This document shows, piece by piece, positions 1 through 10,994 of a stretch of DNA of 54,683 bases; position 1 is the first letter of the stretch; each line of letters opens with the position of its first letter. The notes beneath the pieces were generated by a model. It was given only the letters and a program-made list of their open reading frames with translations, had not been told where the DNA came from and made no database searches. Location: positions 1 to 54,683 of the forward strand of contig JADJOD010000032.1 of the NCBI GenBank assembly GCA_016713985.1, in the 5' to 3' direction. The stretch comes from Lewinellaceae bacterium. Lineage in GTDB: Bacteria; Bacteroidota; Bacteroidia; Chitinophagales; Saprospiraceae. The translations under genes and the position numbers were made by a program.

Positions 1-1618
1 TCGCGTCGACCGAGGTGATCGAATTGCTCTTGTTCACATCCGCCGCGATTCGTTTGAACGGGGCGGGCAGCAGACTGGCATTGCCCACGTGTTGTTGAAT
101 CGCCGTGACGTCGGCTGTGGTCACTCCGTTGAGTTTGTTCAGGTTTTTTACGGGTTTCAGGGTAAAATTACCCGTCTGGTATGGCAACGAGATCAAATAA
201 TCGCCGTTCACATCGCTCAGGTCGCTGCCCGTAGCCGAACCGGTGAGATTGACCGTGGTATTTTGCACCCCGCTCGTGCCGTCGTGTTCCCACAGGATCG
301 TGCCGCTGAATTCCGTGTTGCAATTCGTCACGGTCACCGTAAACGTACAATCCGAGTAATGGTCGGCGCCATCGGTCACCGTGTATGTTACAGTGGTTAC
401 TCCCGTCGGGAAGATTTGCCCGGCGGCCTGGCCGCTGCCGCTGCCCGTTGTTGCGCCTTCCAGTTCGTACGAGATACCGGCGCCGGAGCAGTTATCCGTA
501 AATTCCGCGTTGATGCCGTCCACCTCTGCTCCGCAGGGGTTGGTAATATCCGGCGCAAGTGTCACGTCGTCCGGGCAGGTGATCGTGGGCATTTCGTCGT
601 CCTCCACCAGCACCGTAAAGGCGCACTCACTGTTGCCGCCACCGGCGATCCGGATGTACACCACCGTGGTCAGCCCCCGGGCAAACACCTGACCCGGCGG
701 AACCAAACCCGTGCCGCCACCCGCGGTAGCTCCGTTTAATTCATACTGAAACAGGTTGGCCGCGCAGGGGCCGGACAGGGGTATTCCGGTTTGATCACTT
801 GTGGCGCCGCAATCACCTGTGCCGTCATCGCTGGTGTGGATCGTCAGGTCGTCGGGACAAAGCAGCGGTGGCAATGGAAGCCCCTCCACCACCTGCACGG
901 TGATGTATTGCTCGTCAAACAGACCCGATGCGTCCTGTACTTTTACCTGCACCTCGTAGCGGTTGTCGCCGTCCGCATCTGACGGCATTGTAAAATCGGG
1001 GTTGAAATTCAACCACGACAGCAACCCGGTCTGCGGGTTTATGCTGAAACGGGCCGCGTCCGCCCCGCCTGTGATGCTGTAAATCAAGCCGTTGCCTTCA
1101 CTGTTTTGTTGATCCGTCGACTGAATATCCAGCACCTCCGGGCAGGTATTGGCTTCGTAATCCACTTCCAACAAAGTGTAGATCAGCGGCCGGTCGCCCA
1201 AATTCAAATGGACCTGGAACGGCTCGCCGATCGTGCCCAACGCCAGGTGGTGTTTGAAAATAACCGTATCGGTCGACTCGTACACCTTCCCGTCCGCGCC
1301 GATAAAAGCCCGAAAGTACAAGGTGTCCCCTTTATAGGCCTTGGAGTACAGGTTCAGGAAATAGTACGCCTGGCCGCTGAAAATGACCGGTGTCGCATAA
1401 CCCCGAATCTGCCCCTGCGAAAAAACCGCCAGGTGGTTGTTGGCCTGGTGGTTGGGTACATCGTCGATCCGGATTTGGGCCACCATCGTCATGCCGTATT
1501 GGTAGGCCGCCGGGTCAACTGCCCAGCCGGGCGACTGGGCATGGGCAACTGCCCCTGCAAAAAGCAGGAGCAGTTGCAGACAGTGCCTGTGAACGGAATA
1601 CAGGAATCGTTTTTTCAT
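1..1618 (-). CDS. Secreted HYR/cadherin-like surface protein with dockerin-like module (3' end outside window)
   Basis: The frame is open from an ATG at 1618 to the window edge, so about 539 residues are visible and the C-terminus is missing. It starts with a signal peptide (MKKRFLYSV, hydrophobic core, AHA-Q cleavage region). Next comes a module of about 100 residues beginning GWAVDPAAYQYGMT, which resembles two segments of the neighbouring giant protein. A cadherin-like stretch follows (ARFSINPQTGLLSW), then two HYR-type repeats with CPDDLTI and CPDDVTL starts, and near the edge a dockerin-like stretch (GVTTADVTAIQQHVG, then AADVNKSNSITSVDA) with the spacing of a calcium-binding DxNxDG-type loop. 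HYR and dockerin-like modules are common in large T9SS-exported Bacteroidota proteins and usually precede the sorting domain, so secretion by T9SS is likely but its signal is not visible. It lies 42 bp behind the giant surface gene on the same strand, so the two are probably co-transcribed. The exact function is unknown; adhesion or matrix binding is an inference. Confidence 0.8.
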   Translation of the reverse strand, partial: MKKRFLYSVHRHCLQLLLLFAGAVAHAQSPGWAVDPAAYQYGMTMVAQIRIDDVPNHQANNHLAVFSQGQIRGYATPVIFSGQAYYFLNLYSKAYKGDTLYFRAFIGADGKVYESTDTVIFKHHLALGTIGEPFQVHLNLGDRPLIYTLLEVDYEANTCPEVLDIQSTDQQNSEGNGLIYSITGGADAARFSINPQTGLLSWLNFNPDFTMPSDADGDNRYEVQVKVQDASGLFDEQYITVQVVEGLPLPPLLCPDDLTIHTSDDGTGDCGATSDQTGIPLSGPCAANLFQYELNGATAGGGTGLVPPGQVFARGLTTVVYIRIAGGGNSECAFTVLVEDDEMPTITCPDDVTLAPDITNPCGAEVDGINAEFTDNCSGAGISYELEGATTGSGSGQAAGQIFPTGVTTVTYTVTDGADHYSDCTFTVTVTNCNTEFSGTILWEHDGTSGVQNTTVNLTGSATGSDLSDVNGDYLISLPYQTGNFTLKPVKNLNKLNGVTTADVTAIQQHVGNASLLPAPFKRIAADVNKSNSITSVDA

Positions 1619-1660
1619 TGCATATTGGTTTGCAAGTATTTACGTTTAAAATACTCCGTT

Positions 1661-4600
1661 TTATTCCTTCACTACTTTTTTCACCGCCGTACCCTCCGGG
1701 GTTTCCATTCGTACGAAATAAACGCCCGATTGCAGGTCGCCGGCTTCCCAGCGAAATTTGTTCACCCCGGCCGCTGCCGCGATTTTTTGCCGGAATACGA
1801 TGCGACCCGCTACGTCTGTGATTGATATGTGCAGGTCCTGAGCCTGTGTCGAACTGAACAGGATCGTGGTTGAACGGTGGAAGGGATTGGGTTTGACTTC
1901 CAGGTACGTCGACACGTCCACCTCCGGCAACCCGCTGGTTTTCAGCGTAAATGGTTTCGGATCCTCAATGGCGCCTTCCTGAAGGTTAGCCGCGAAATAC
2001 ATGTTCTCCGCCAGTTCCTGCACCTGCCCCGTGGCGTTGTTGTACAGTTTGAACGCCAACTGTTCACCCGAGGCATTGGCAAATACCGTCAGGAAAAACA
2101 GGTGTGCGTTTAATGGCTCCACATAAATCGCCTGCACAGAACCCCGAAGTTCGTTGCCGGCAAAAGCGCCCAGTTCGTGGCTCGCCGAGGTGGCGTTTTG
2201 TCCGTCGTTGTGCAACATGCCCACCAGCGTCATCGAGTATTCGTATTGTGTGGGGTCGACGTTCCAGTAGTTGGCAACTTCGGTTGGTTCGCCGCGTGAT
2301 TCCACCCGTCTTTGGCGAAGTTATCGGATGGATAGGTCAACACACCGGGGTTGCTGATCTTCAACTGGTACCCCTTTGGCGCTTCCAGGAATTGCAACGA
2401 GCCCAGCCAGCCGAACCCGGCGAGGTACTGCGCAAAGGCAGTTTGGCCCTTGATGATGTCGCCGTTGAGCGGTGACAGACCCGCCAGCGCCTCGTTCAGC
2501 GGCAACGCGTAGTTCGGCACGTAACCGATCCAGTTCCAGCCCGAAACGACGGGGATGTGTACGGTAGCCGGGCCGAGCAGTGCGCCGACCATCCGGATCG
2601 TATCCGCTACGTCGGCGCGGTACTGGAACATGCCGGTGTTGTTCACAGCGTTCAGAGAACCGATCCAGTTGCCGCTGAAAAATTCGGCAAAGGCGGACTG
2701 CGACTTCAGCAAGTCGTTTTGCGGGTGCCCGAGTGAACCCAGAGCGGCATTCAGCGCGGGGTCGGGCAAGCCCAGATTGAACGATACCCAGTTCCAGCCG
2801 GAAGTCAACGCGATGTCGCGCAACACCTGGCTGTTGGTATGCAGGACGACCGGGGCGCCGGCGCTGCCCACCACATTGTCCACTTCGAAAATATACTGTT
2901 CCTGCACTTCTCCGTATTTGAGGCAAGCGGAGGCGTCCCATACCTGGAAGCTGATGGGTTTGTCCTGGTCCGTATCGTTGCCGTACACGGTGAGGAAGGC
3001 CAGGTACTGGTCGAGTGCGGGCAGGTACTGGATGTGGCCCGAGCCGGAGTTCGCCGTCGATAAACGCCGCTACTTTATCTTTTTCATCGGCCGATAAAGT
3101 GCCTTCGATGTTGAGTTGAGTGGTCAGGTTCATCGTGTGCGGGTAACTGGCCGGGTCGAAATCCCAGTCCGGCGGCGGGCACAATACGCGCAGTTTGATG
3201 ATCACCCGTTCGTCGCCCTGCGGGTTTTGGAAATAAATGGTGTCTGTGTATTGCCCCTGCGGGAGGGTTTTGGCGAATTTATAAGTCACCACCACTTCTT
3301 CTCCCGGAAGCAAGGAGCCGATGTTGGGAAATACGTTCGCCCAGTCGGGGAGCCCGCCAATTTCATACGAGGCAATGCTGCCGCCGACGTTGGCCAGGTT
3401 GCGCAGCACGATCTTTTCCTCGCCTTCGTACATGGTTAGGTCAAGGTCGCCGCCTTCCAGGTCCAGCGGACTGCGATTGACGTAAAATTCCCATTCCGCG
3501 TGGTTGAAAGGATTGCCCACCAGGTCTTCGATATCATCCACTTCCATGCGCAGGATTTTGCCTTCCAGGAAGGTGTTGGGGACATTCGGAACGATCACGA
3601 TTTTGTTTTCAAAACAGGAAATCGTCGCGTCGATCAACTCATCCGTTTCGGTGTTGTACAGGCCGATGTTGTTGTTTTGGAAAATATCCGCCTGGATGAT
3701 CGTGGCGCAATTGATCTCTTCGTTGAACGTGATGCTGATTTCGTCGCCCGGCGACAACACCCCGTCGGCGGGCTGGGGCTGGCCCAGCAGGGCCGGCGCC
3801 TGGCGTTCCACACGCAGGTTGATGACGGTGGAAATACCGGGGGCCTGGTTGCCGCCGAAACACTGCGTCAGTGCGCGTAATTCGTAGGGGCCGTCGTCGA
3901 GCGTACCCACATTCCAGGCTATGGTGGTGGACACCGGGCTCAAATTTGCCTTTAAAATATCCGACTGCGGCTGGATATTGATCCAGGAGCCGTCGCCGAA
4001 TTTCGGGCGGTACTGGATGCGCACCAACTCCAGGTCGGGGTCGTTTTTGTCGTAATCGTCCAGCGTCACTGAAAAAGGGTTGGGCGTGGCGGCCGTGATC
4101 ACGTCGTTTTGCATCGGAAACGCAATGTCCACTTCCGAGCAGGGCTCCACAAATTCCACGTCGAGCAGCAGCGATTTGGAAAAACCTTCGATGCTGTCGG
4201 CTTCGCAGGTGGAAGAGAGGATGACCTCGATGTCCTGGTAGTTGTATGAAAGCAATCCACGTTCCACGGTCAAAATGACCGGTACACTTTGGCCTGCCGG
4301 AATGGTAAACTCCAGGCCTTGCGCGGTCAGTTGCTGGCCTTCCGCTTTGACGATGGCGCCGAGGGGGTTGGAGCCGATCGACAACGTGTAGGTGCGTTCT
4401 TCTTCCGTTTCACTCTGGTTGCCCAGTGTGAGGTGGAATACGGCTGCGGCGTTGGAATTGACATTAGCCACTGCCGTGGTATTGGCCGTCAGGTTCACAT
4501 AATTGCGTTTCTGCGTGGGCGCTTCCCAGGGGCAGGAGGTTTCGCCCGATAACAACTGGAATACCGGCGTACCGTAGTGTTTGTCGTTTTTGACGGTCAC

Positions 4601-7600
4601 GGAGAACAGGTCGCCGATGTCGTCGTCGTTCAACAGGTAGCGCACCGTGGTACTGCCGCCTGTGGTACTGTCCTGACTTGTTGTTTCACCCGACTCGGCT
4701 TTCACACCGATGGCATACCCTAATCCGAATCCATTGACTTTAAAATTGAATTCGTTGGCAACCTGCTGGGTCAGGGACTCTGCATGAGTTGTTGAAAAAG
4801 ACGCCGTACGTTTTTTGGTCGTGGATTTTTCATAAACCACCCCTCCGGCAAAAGAAATATTTTCTTCAAAAACCGCCGCGTTGTAGAGCGAATCTTCCAT
4901 TTCCAGAATTTCATACCAGCGCGCTATGTCGGCCGCAGCTGTGGGCAAGCCGCTCAACAACAGGTTGGGAATCACCTGGTTGATGATGTCGTGCCGTTGA
5001 TACACGTAACTGGTAGCCACCCCGGTGGGCGCAACCAGAACACCCTTTTCAATGAAATAGCCGCAGGTGGTCGAATCGAAATTCAAATTATTGGTTACGC
5101 CGAAATCGAGGTTCATTGCTCCGCCGATAAAAACGTCGGCGTCACGCCCCACCACGTTGCTTGCCGAGTTGGTACTAATTACCTGGTTGGTCGTGAAGCA
5201 GACTTCCATCGAACTGTCGCGTGTTGTATAGAGACCGTAGTTCAGTGAGAAGTTGGTCGTATTTTCGATGGTAAACGTTTTAACAAATCCCACTCCGATG
5301 CCGCCCAGAATAATTTCATTGTCGGTGCCCGCAAATACGTTGAGCCGATGGGATTCGTCATTCTGATCGTAAGCGCTGATCGCCATTCGGTTGCAGGTCG
5401 ATTCTCCTTTTTCGATGGTGGAATAGGAGTGGTCGCCCGGCGGGTCGCGCAGGATCATAAACGGCGTATTCGGCAGGGTGGTGGCGAATGTGGTGCCGGT
5501 CGTTTTGCGCCCCAGCACTACGGCGGGCATTTGCAATACCACCGATTGACTGTCCGACTGCATGGCCGTGACGGTCAGGAGTTTCTGATACGGAGCCGCG
5601 AGGTTGGGCTGACCGGCCGCGAAGCGGTAGCGCATGTTTCCACCTCCCATAATCGTGTCGAAGGGCAGGGCGTCGGCGAGGCCGTTATCGAACGAAAAGA
5701 AGGCTTCGTCGAGGTAACAATTGCCTCCGACATAGGGCTGGTACACCTTGAACCGCAGGTTGTAAAACGACAATTGCTCGATCATCGGGTTGCCGCAGGC
5801 GTTGGTATCCAGACCGTCCACCACTTCGATCTGCGGCGGTGCGATGTAGTTGAATTCGATCGTATCGCTCACATCGCGCAAATCCACAGTTTCGCCGCCT
5901 TTTATCTGGAAATAATTGTAGAAGGTGGTCGGGTTGCTGAAAACGATGCTGACGTTCAGTTCGCGGGGCGGCAGGTTGTTGAACACGAAGTTTTTATCGC
6001 CGCCGTCGGTGTCGCCGTTCAGGACGATGGTGCGTTCGAAGCAGGGATTGGAGCCGGGGTCGGCCACTTTCACCGTCAGGGAGTGACCGGGGCCGAGTAG
6101 ACCTTTTTTGCACAAACCGCCCGTCACAGAACCCCGAATGCTGCGTTTGGTCATATCGCGGAACAAAATACCGGCTACCGGGGCGTTCAGGTTGTTCACT
6201 TTCCAGGAAACGGGGTAAAACGAATGGTTCCCCAGTAGGGGCGTCAGCATTGCCGTTTTGCCCGGCTCAAAATCGATCACGAATTTGCCCGTCGAGTCGG
6301 TCATCGTTTTCGGATTGGTCGACTGGCCGTCCACCAGAATTTCCACGTTTTTGGCAAAACAATCCGTGCCGTCGAAGCGCACATAACCCGACACGGGTAT
6401 GGTACTCATGTCGGTAAAATCGATCTGATCGACGCTGGTGTTGCTGGCATTGAGCGTCACCAGCCTTTTTCCCGGCTGAAATTCGTGGCTGGAAGAGGCC
6501 GTAATGCTCGTCACTGTACTCCAGAGTGCGCCATGAACGGAGCCGAAGCCGGTACGGGCAGGGCCGTTGTCTTCGAGCAGGGTATCCTGGTTTTCGTTGA
6601 GTGGAAACCAGGCGCGCAGGCGCTGGTGTGTGGGATTCACACCAGTGGTGTTGTTCAGTTGTATATCGGTGATCGTCAGCGTTGTGTCGTAAAACGCCAC
6701 CTCGTCAATCAGTCCGCTGAAAAACTGGTCGTAACCGGTAGCGGTTTTGCGGGCGCCCAACTGCCAGGTTTGCGGGCCGAAGTTGGGAACCGCCGTTGCG
6801 AAATTTTGCGTACTGCCTACCTGCACGCCATTGGCAAAAAGCGACACATCGGTGCTGCCGGCCGATATACGTTTCAGATTGATCACCACGTGCTGATACC
6901 CGGCGCCGAAAACGCCGAAGGTTTTGTTCACACCACCCAGGTTGAGGCTGATGTTACCGCCGTTCAGGTTGAGGCGAAACAGTTGGGCAGCGCCATTGGG
7001 TGTTTCGTTGGCCAGCAGGGTACGGGTCGTGGCGGTGACTTCAAAACTTTGTACACGCAGTTCGATGGCCGCGTTTTGTACATTGGGCAGGATGGAATCG
7101 GTGAGCAGGGCGTACTGGCTGTTCACGCTGTTGAATTCAAGCGCGTAGTTGCTGTAAATCGTTTTGGACGGAACGGCGGTGAAGGTGGCGCCGTCGCCGT
7201 AGTTGATGCCTTCAATTTTGTAAAAACCCGAAGCGTCAGTCACCGCGCCATTCACCACATCGGGCCGGTCGGTGACCCATTCGGGGCCGCAGAGGTATAC
7301 CTTGAGGCGTTTCTGGGAAATGTCGTAACCTTTGGCGCCTACTCCTTCGTCGAATTTCCAGTATGCCGCCAGGCCGTCGGCATCGGAATTGACCGTGCGG
7401 TTTTTGTACTGGTTGATTTCCGTTTGCGACAACTGGCGGCGGAAAATCCGCACCTCGTCGAGCCGACCGTTGAAATAATTGGTCAGTACGCCGGGTTTTC
7501 GCCCGAAAAAGAGCGGAAGGGTGTCGTTGACGATGGGGGCAGAGGCAATGGTGCCCGCCAGGGTCCCGTCGAGGTACAGCAACAGCGAGGCGCCGCTGTA

Positions 7601-8497
7601 CGTGGCGGCCACGTGGTGCCAGCCGTCGGGGTCGGTGCTGAAGTTGACAGAGAGGCTTTGGGTGGAAGCGCCGTTGCCGACGTTGAATTTCACACCTTTG
7701 GACGTACCGTTCGTGGTCAGCCACCAGTTTTTTTGTGTCGGGCTGCCAAAATCGAGAATGGAGGCATTGTTGTTGCCCGCGTCGATTTTAACCCAGCAAC
7801 TCACCGACCATTTGGGGGAAATCAGCGCCGAATCGAACTCCGCAAAAGCCACGTCGTCGCCCGTAAAACGCAGGGCGTTGCCAAGTGTCGGGGTGAGCGT
7901 CACGCCTGCATCGGCCACAGGGCTGCCGCTGAACGTTCGTACCTGACCGGTGATGACGCCGTTGGGGTTGATAAACCCGAGGCTGCTTCCCTTGCGCCCT
8001 TCGCCGAAGGTGCTCACGCCGCTTACTTCATAGAGGTAAAACTGACCGGCCTGCACGTTAAAATCCACATACAGGCGGATCTCTTTTTCTACATGACCGA
8101 TAAAAGCGCCGTCGCGGTAGATGTTGAAACCCAGTTCCGGAGAAGGGCTGAGCGGATCAACGGCCCAACTGACCTGGACACGGTCCTTCAGATCGCCTTC
8201 GGTGGCGCTGACGGCGGGCGGCAAGGGCGGCAGCAGGAACCGGCTGTAAAAGCCCAAAACGCCGCTGTGTTGTTGCCCGAAGTAGGGACCCAGCAAGGGT
8301 TCACCGACGGAGGTGGTGGTCCGGTTTTTTACATTATACGCATTGGAAACGCTGCCATAGTTGAAAAATACGGCGCCCGAATAGGTCTCGATGCCGCTGA
8401 CGGTGCCGTTGGAACAATTGGCGTTTTGCGCCCGGAGACCGGGTAATGGCCAACACGACGCCGACAGCAGGGCGATGCTAAAAAATAAATTTTTCAT
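1661..8497 (-). CDS. Giant multidomain T9SS-secreted surface protein (LamG, Ig-like, SGWNW repeats), two frameshifts
   Basis: About 2,280 residues. The ATG at 8497 (MKNLFFSIALLS) was chosen over an in-frame codon 60 bp upstream because it begins a clean signal peptide ending GLRAQ. Domains in order: FnIII-like region (about 90-170), two LamG/concanavalin-like domains (about 205-360 and 440-600, each ending in an LDEVRIF or IDEVAFY strand), carboxypeptidase-regulatory-like segments, a long central region of unknown fold, and a Big_5-like Ig domain (about 1530-1640). Then comes a W-x-FDP-x-x-Y module, two SGWNW repeats of about 85 residues, a second W-x-VDP module and a T9SS type-A sorting domain (KPNPFHRSTTILF ... 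GVYFVRMETPEGTAVKKVVKE). Family sequence changes frame near 3045 and again between about 2265 and 2305. Both look like small indels because the repeats resume in register. The protein is expected on the cell surface; a carbohydrate- or matrix-binding role is inferred from LamG. The gene follows 8545-9855 by 47 bp. Confidence 0.85.
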
Positions 8498-8544
8498 GAC
8501 GGATGGGTCGATGTTTGACGGTGAAAAAAATGGGTTATTGTCTT

Positions 8545-9855
8545 TTACCGAACCCATACCTCGATGTTGCTGATACCGTAGCGCTCGCCGCCGGTGCCAC
8601 TATCGCCCCGCATTCCGAAAAAGACGGTAAACGAAGACGAGCTGGTAAAAGCGATCATTTCGCCTATGGAAGCGCCGTCCGAGTAACCCGCATCACCCGT
8701 GTAGTTTGCCAGGCCGCTCGTGGAATAAACATAAGCGGAGTTCATCCAGCAAATGTTGGCGTTGGTGCCGCTCAGGTCGGTACAAAAACCGCCGATGCCG
8801 GTATCGTCCGCATCCCAGCTGTCGATGTAGTAATATTTGAACTTCACCTTGACGTAGGTGTATGAGCCGGCCCCGCTGAGGTTGAAGGTTTTTTTCAGGC
8901 AGTTGGCATTGGAAGTGCTCGGGCGAATGCCGGGGCCGTTGAAAGTTCCGACAGTAAAGTTTTCGATCGTGGCCACCGTGCTGTTGTTGATGGCACCCGT
9001 ACCGCTCCATCCGTCCTGTGAAGGGCCGGTGAAGTCATCCCGGTCTACCAAGCGCCAGTCATTTAAAGTGTTGTATTGCAGGCTTTTACCGGTAGTCAGG
9101 TTCAGATTGTCATCCACGGTCACGGTAGTGCCGGTGGCGGTCAGGTTACCCCCGATGTTGAGGGCGCCGGTAGCGCCGAGAGTGCCGGTCACCTGTACCC
9201 CCGTGGTATTGGCCAGCAGGCGTTCCGTATTGTTGGTATGGATCGACACCTGACCGTCGCCGTTGGAAAACAAGCCGCTGTCCTTGTCGCCGCTGTTTCC
9301 CGAAAAAGCGTAGCCGTTATTGTTGGCGCCGCCTGTGCCAGGCGCGCCTCCCCGGGCTAAGATGCCGCCGTTGACCTGGACCGAATGGGGGCCCGACAAC
9401 GCTTGGCCGACGGCTAATCTGCCCGCGATGTTTCCACTGTCTGCTTTTACCAGGCCGCTGCTGGGAAACTGGTTGGTGTTGCCGATCAACGACAGGGCAT
9501 AAGGCGCCGTGGTGAGTTGAATGCGGGGCGACATTTCGGCGCCGGTGCCCACCGTAATGCCGAGGTAATAGGTTTTGTCGAAGGGGATATTGAGCGCCGT
9601 CACCGAACCGAGCGTGGCGGTGTAAATGCCGCTGGCCAATTCCACGTTGGTTTGGGTTTCCGTCCAGAGGGCAGTGCCGCCGGTGGCCATGTCGTATAAT
9701 TTAAACGTGATGCTGTAGGTGCCGTCGTCCACGGCATTGCCATTGGCTTTTTTCAAAATGCCTTGCACGCCGAGCCGGGCGCTTTGAGCTTGTGCCAGGT
9801 TCGCCGTGAGCAACCCGAAAAACAAAAAGAAGAGGAAAAAACGCATTTTTTTCAT
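8545..9855 (-). CDS. Secreted tail-fibre/collagen-like surface protein
   Basis: 436 residues from the ATG at 9855 (MKKMRFFLFFLFFG), which starts a textbook signal peptide ending AQAQS; an in-frame upstream extension has no such feature. Residues about 25-135 match a module common at the N-terminus of Bacteroidota surface proteins: GVQGILKKANGNAVDDGTYS, FKLYDMATGGTALWTETQ, then PRIQLTTAPYALS. The middle is low-complexity Gly/Asn/Thr-rich sequence (GGAPGTGGANNNGYAFSG; TGTLGATGALNIGGNLTATG) like tail-fibre or trimeric adhesin stalks. The last 150 residues form a compact domain rich in aromatic residues and ending NIEVWVR. No T9SS sorting domain is visible, so the export route to the surface is open. 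It is the first gene of the three-gene surface cluster. Function unknown; an adhesin or structural role is inferred. Confidence 0.75.
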   Translation of the reverse strand: MKKMRFFLFFLFFGLLTANLAQAQSARLGVQGILKKANGNAVDDGTYSITFKLYDMATGGTALWTETQTNVELASGIYTATLGSVTALNIPFDKTYYLGITVGTGAEMSPRIQLTTAPYALSLIGNTNQFPSSGLVKADSGNIAGRLAVGQALSGPHSVQVNGGILARGGAPGTGGANNNGYAFSGNSGDKDSGLFSNGDGQVSIHTNNTERLLANTTGVQVTGTLGATGALNIGGNLTATGTTVTVDDNLNLTTGKSLQYNTLNDWRLVDRDDFTGPSQDGWSGTGAINNSTVATIENFTVGTFNGPGIRPSTSNANCLKKTFNLSGAGSYTYVKVKFKYYYIDSWDADDTGIGGFCTDLSGTNANICWMNSAYVYSTSGLANYTGDAGYSDGASIGEMIAFTSSSSFTVFFGMRGDSGTGGERYGISNIEVWVR

Positions 9856-10032
9856 GATCCTTATATGTGATGGTGAGCAGTTGAGAAAACCCGGTTTCAT
9901 ACCGGGCGACAGGACAAAAGTGCGTTGGGCACAAGGGGGTAAACCCGACCGAATGGCAGGTGGATCGGACATTTCAGAAAAAGTGGTGGGTGAATCGGAC
10001 ATCCGGGTAGGCAGACCGGACAAAAGGGGGCT

Positions 10033-10158
10033 TTAACGCAGCAAATCGGCCGGCGATTTGCCGAACCGCTCCCGGAAAATCTGCGAAAAATGCTTTTCAT
10101 CGCGGAAACCGACGGCCCAGGCGGCTTCCTTCAACGTTTGTACCTGGCGTTGAATGGT
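10033..10158 (-). pseudogene. C-terminal remnant of an AraC-family regulator
   Basis: On the minus strand the last 40 or so codons before a TAA at 10033-10035 read TLKEAAWAVGFRDEKHFSQI followed by FRERFGKSPADLLR. This is the second helix-turn-helix and conserved tail of AraC/XylS DNA-binding domains. Nothing upstream in any frame continues the domain. Instead, from about 10160, the sequence becomes the end of a transposase read in the same direction. The element therefore appears to have cut an AraC-type gene, and the N-terminal part is not in the window. The product cannot bind DNA on its own. Confidence 0.7.
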
Positions 10159-10162
10159 GGAA

Positions 10163-10850
10163 TTAGTGCCCGACCAATTTTAAGTTGTATGCTTTTCGAA
10201 CGAAGGAGTTCATTGAGGTAATGGCTGGATTTAATTTTTGGACGGCACGAGCGATATTGATGGCACTCATACGCATGTTAAAGTGAAAATCGAGTTTGCC
10301 TTCGTCGCGGGCTTGGCAGTGACACAGTCCTGTGAACTGCCTGGCATCGCGGAAAAGGAACTCAATTTGGAATCGGAGTTGATCATAATGGAGCACGAGC
10401 CTTGGTTTTAGCATAAAAGCCGTCCGCTACAAAGTAGGCCACATCGCCCAACTTTCTTAGGCAATCGGCAATTTGCTCCAGGTAAAAGTCAATTCGACTG
10501 TACTTGTCAGTCGCTCCATCTCCCTTGCCAAGTTGGGGTGGTGTTTGGGTCGCAACCAGTGTCCGGGCTCGCTCACTATATACATCAATGAGCGACAGCA
10601 GACTCAATTCCAACCCTCGTTTGTTGCACGAGGCCGTACCAGGCCAAAACTTGTCTAAGCCAAAAGTCTTCTTCCCCGCTTTGGGGATAAAACTACAATC
10701 GATGGCCGCGATAACCACCCCGCTTACCGTATGGCCATACAGATAAAACATCCAATAATTGAATTCCAGCCAGTCAAAAAACTTCTCAAAGTGCCGCCGA
10801 AAACGGCATTCATGGAATTTGCTGTATCGCAACAGGTTTTACGAATATTT
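10163..10850 (-). mobile_element. Degenerate insertion sequence: DDE transposase with internal deletion
   Basis: Two minus-strand segments belong to one IS4-like DDE transposase. The upstream segment (about 10850 to 10400) reads LLRYSKFHECRFRRHFEKF, then AAIDCSFIPKAGKKTFGLDK (first catalytic Asp region) and VAYFVADGFYAK (second Asp region). The downstream segment (about 10414 to 10163) reads YDQLRFQIEFLFRDARQFTG (the Y-x-x-R-x-x-IE-FR-A signature with the catalytic Glu) and ends KAYNLKLVGH. Between the second Asp and the Glu, family members carry over 100 residues; here the two parts abut, so an internal stretch is deleted. The N-terminal part before LLRYSK is also missing. No terminal inverted repeats or target duplication could be identified. 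This is an inactive remnant inserted into or beside the AraC tail. Confidence 0.75.
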
Positions 10851-10994
10851 CCTTGCTATTTATGACCAAAACGGATTTGTAAAAGGTGGGATTTCGGATA
10901 TAACGGGGCGGAGGAACTGGCCGGCTTCCATTGCGCCGGATGGAGCATATTTTTATATTGCGGGCAAGGCAGACCCTGAAATATTCGCAAGGAA

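Noticed and set aside
6485..8446. A 653-codon open frame on the plus strand opposite the giant surface gene
   Set aside because: It is the complement of a gene with clear LamG and Ig-like domains; its own translation is low in recognisable motifs and rich in Ala/Gly/Val/Arg/His, as expected for an antisense shadow of GC-rich coding sequence.
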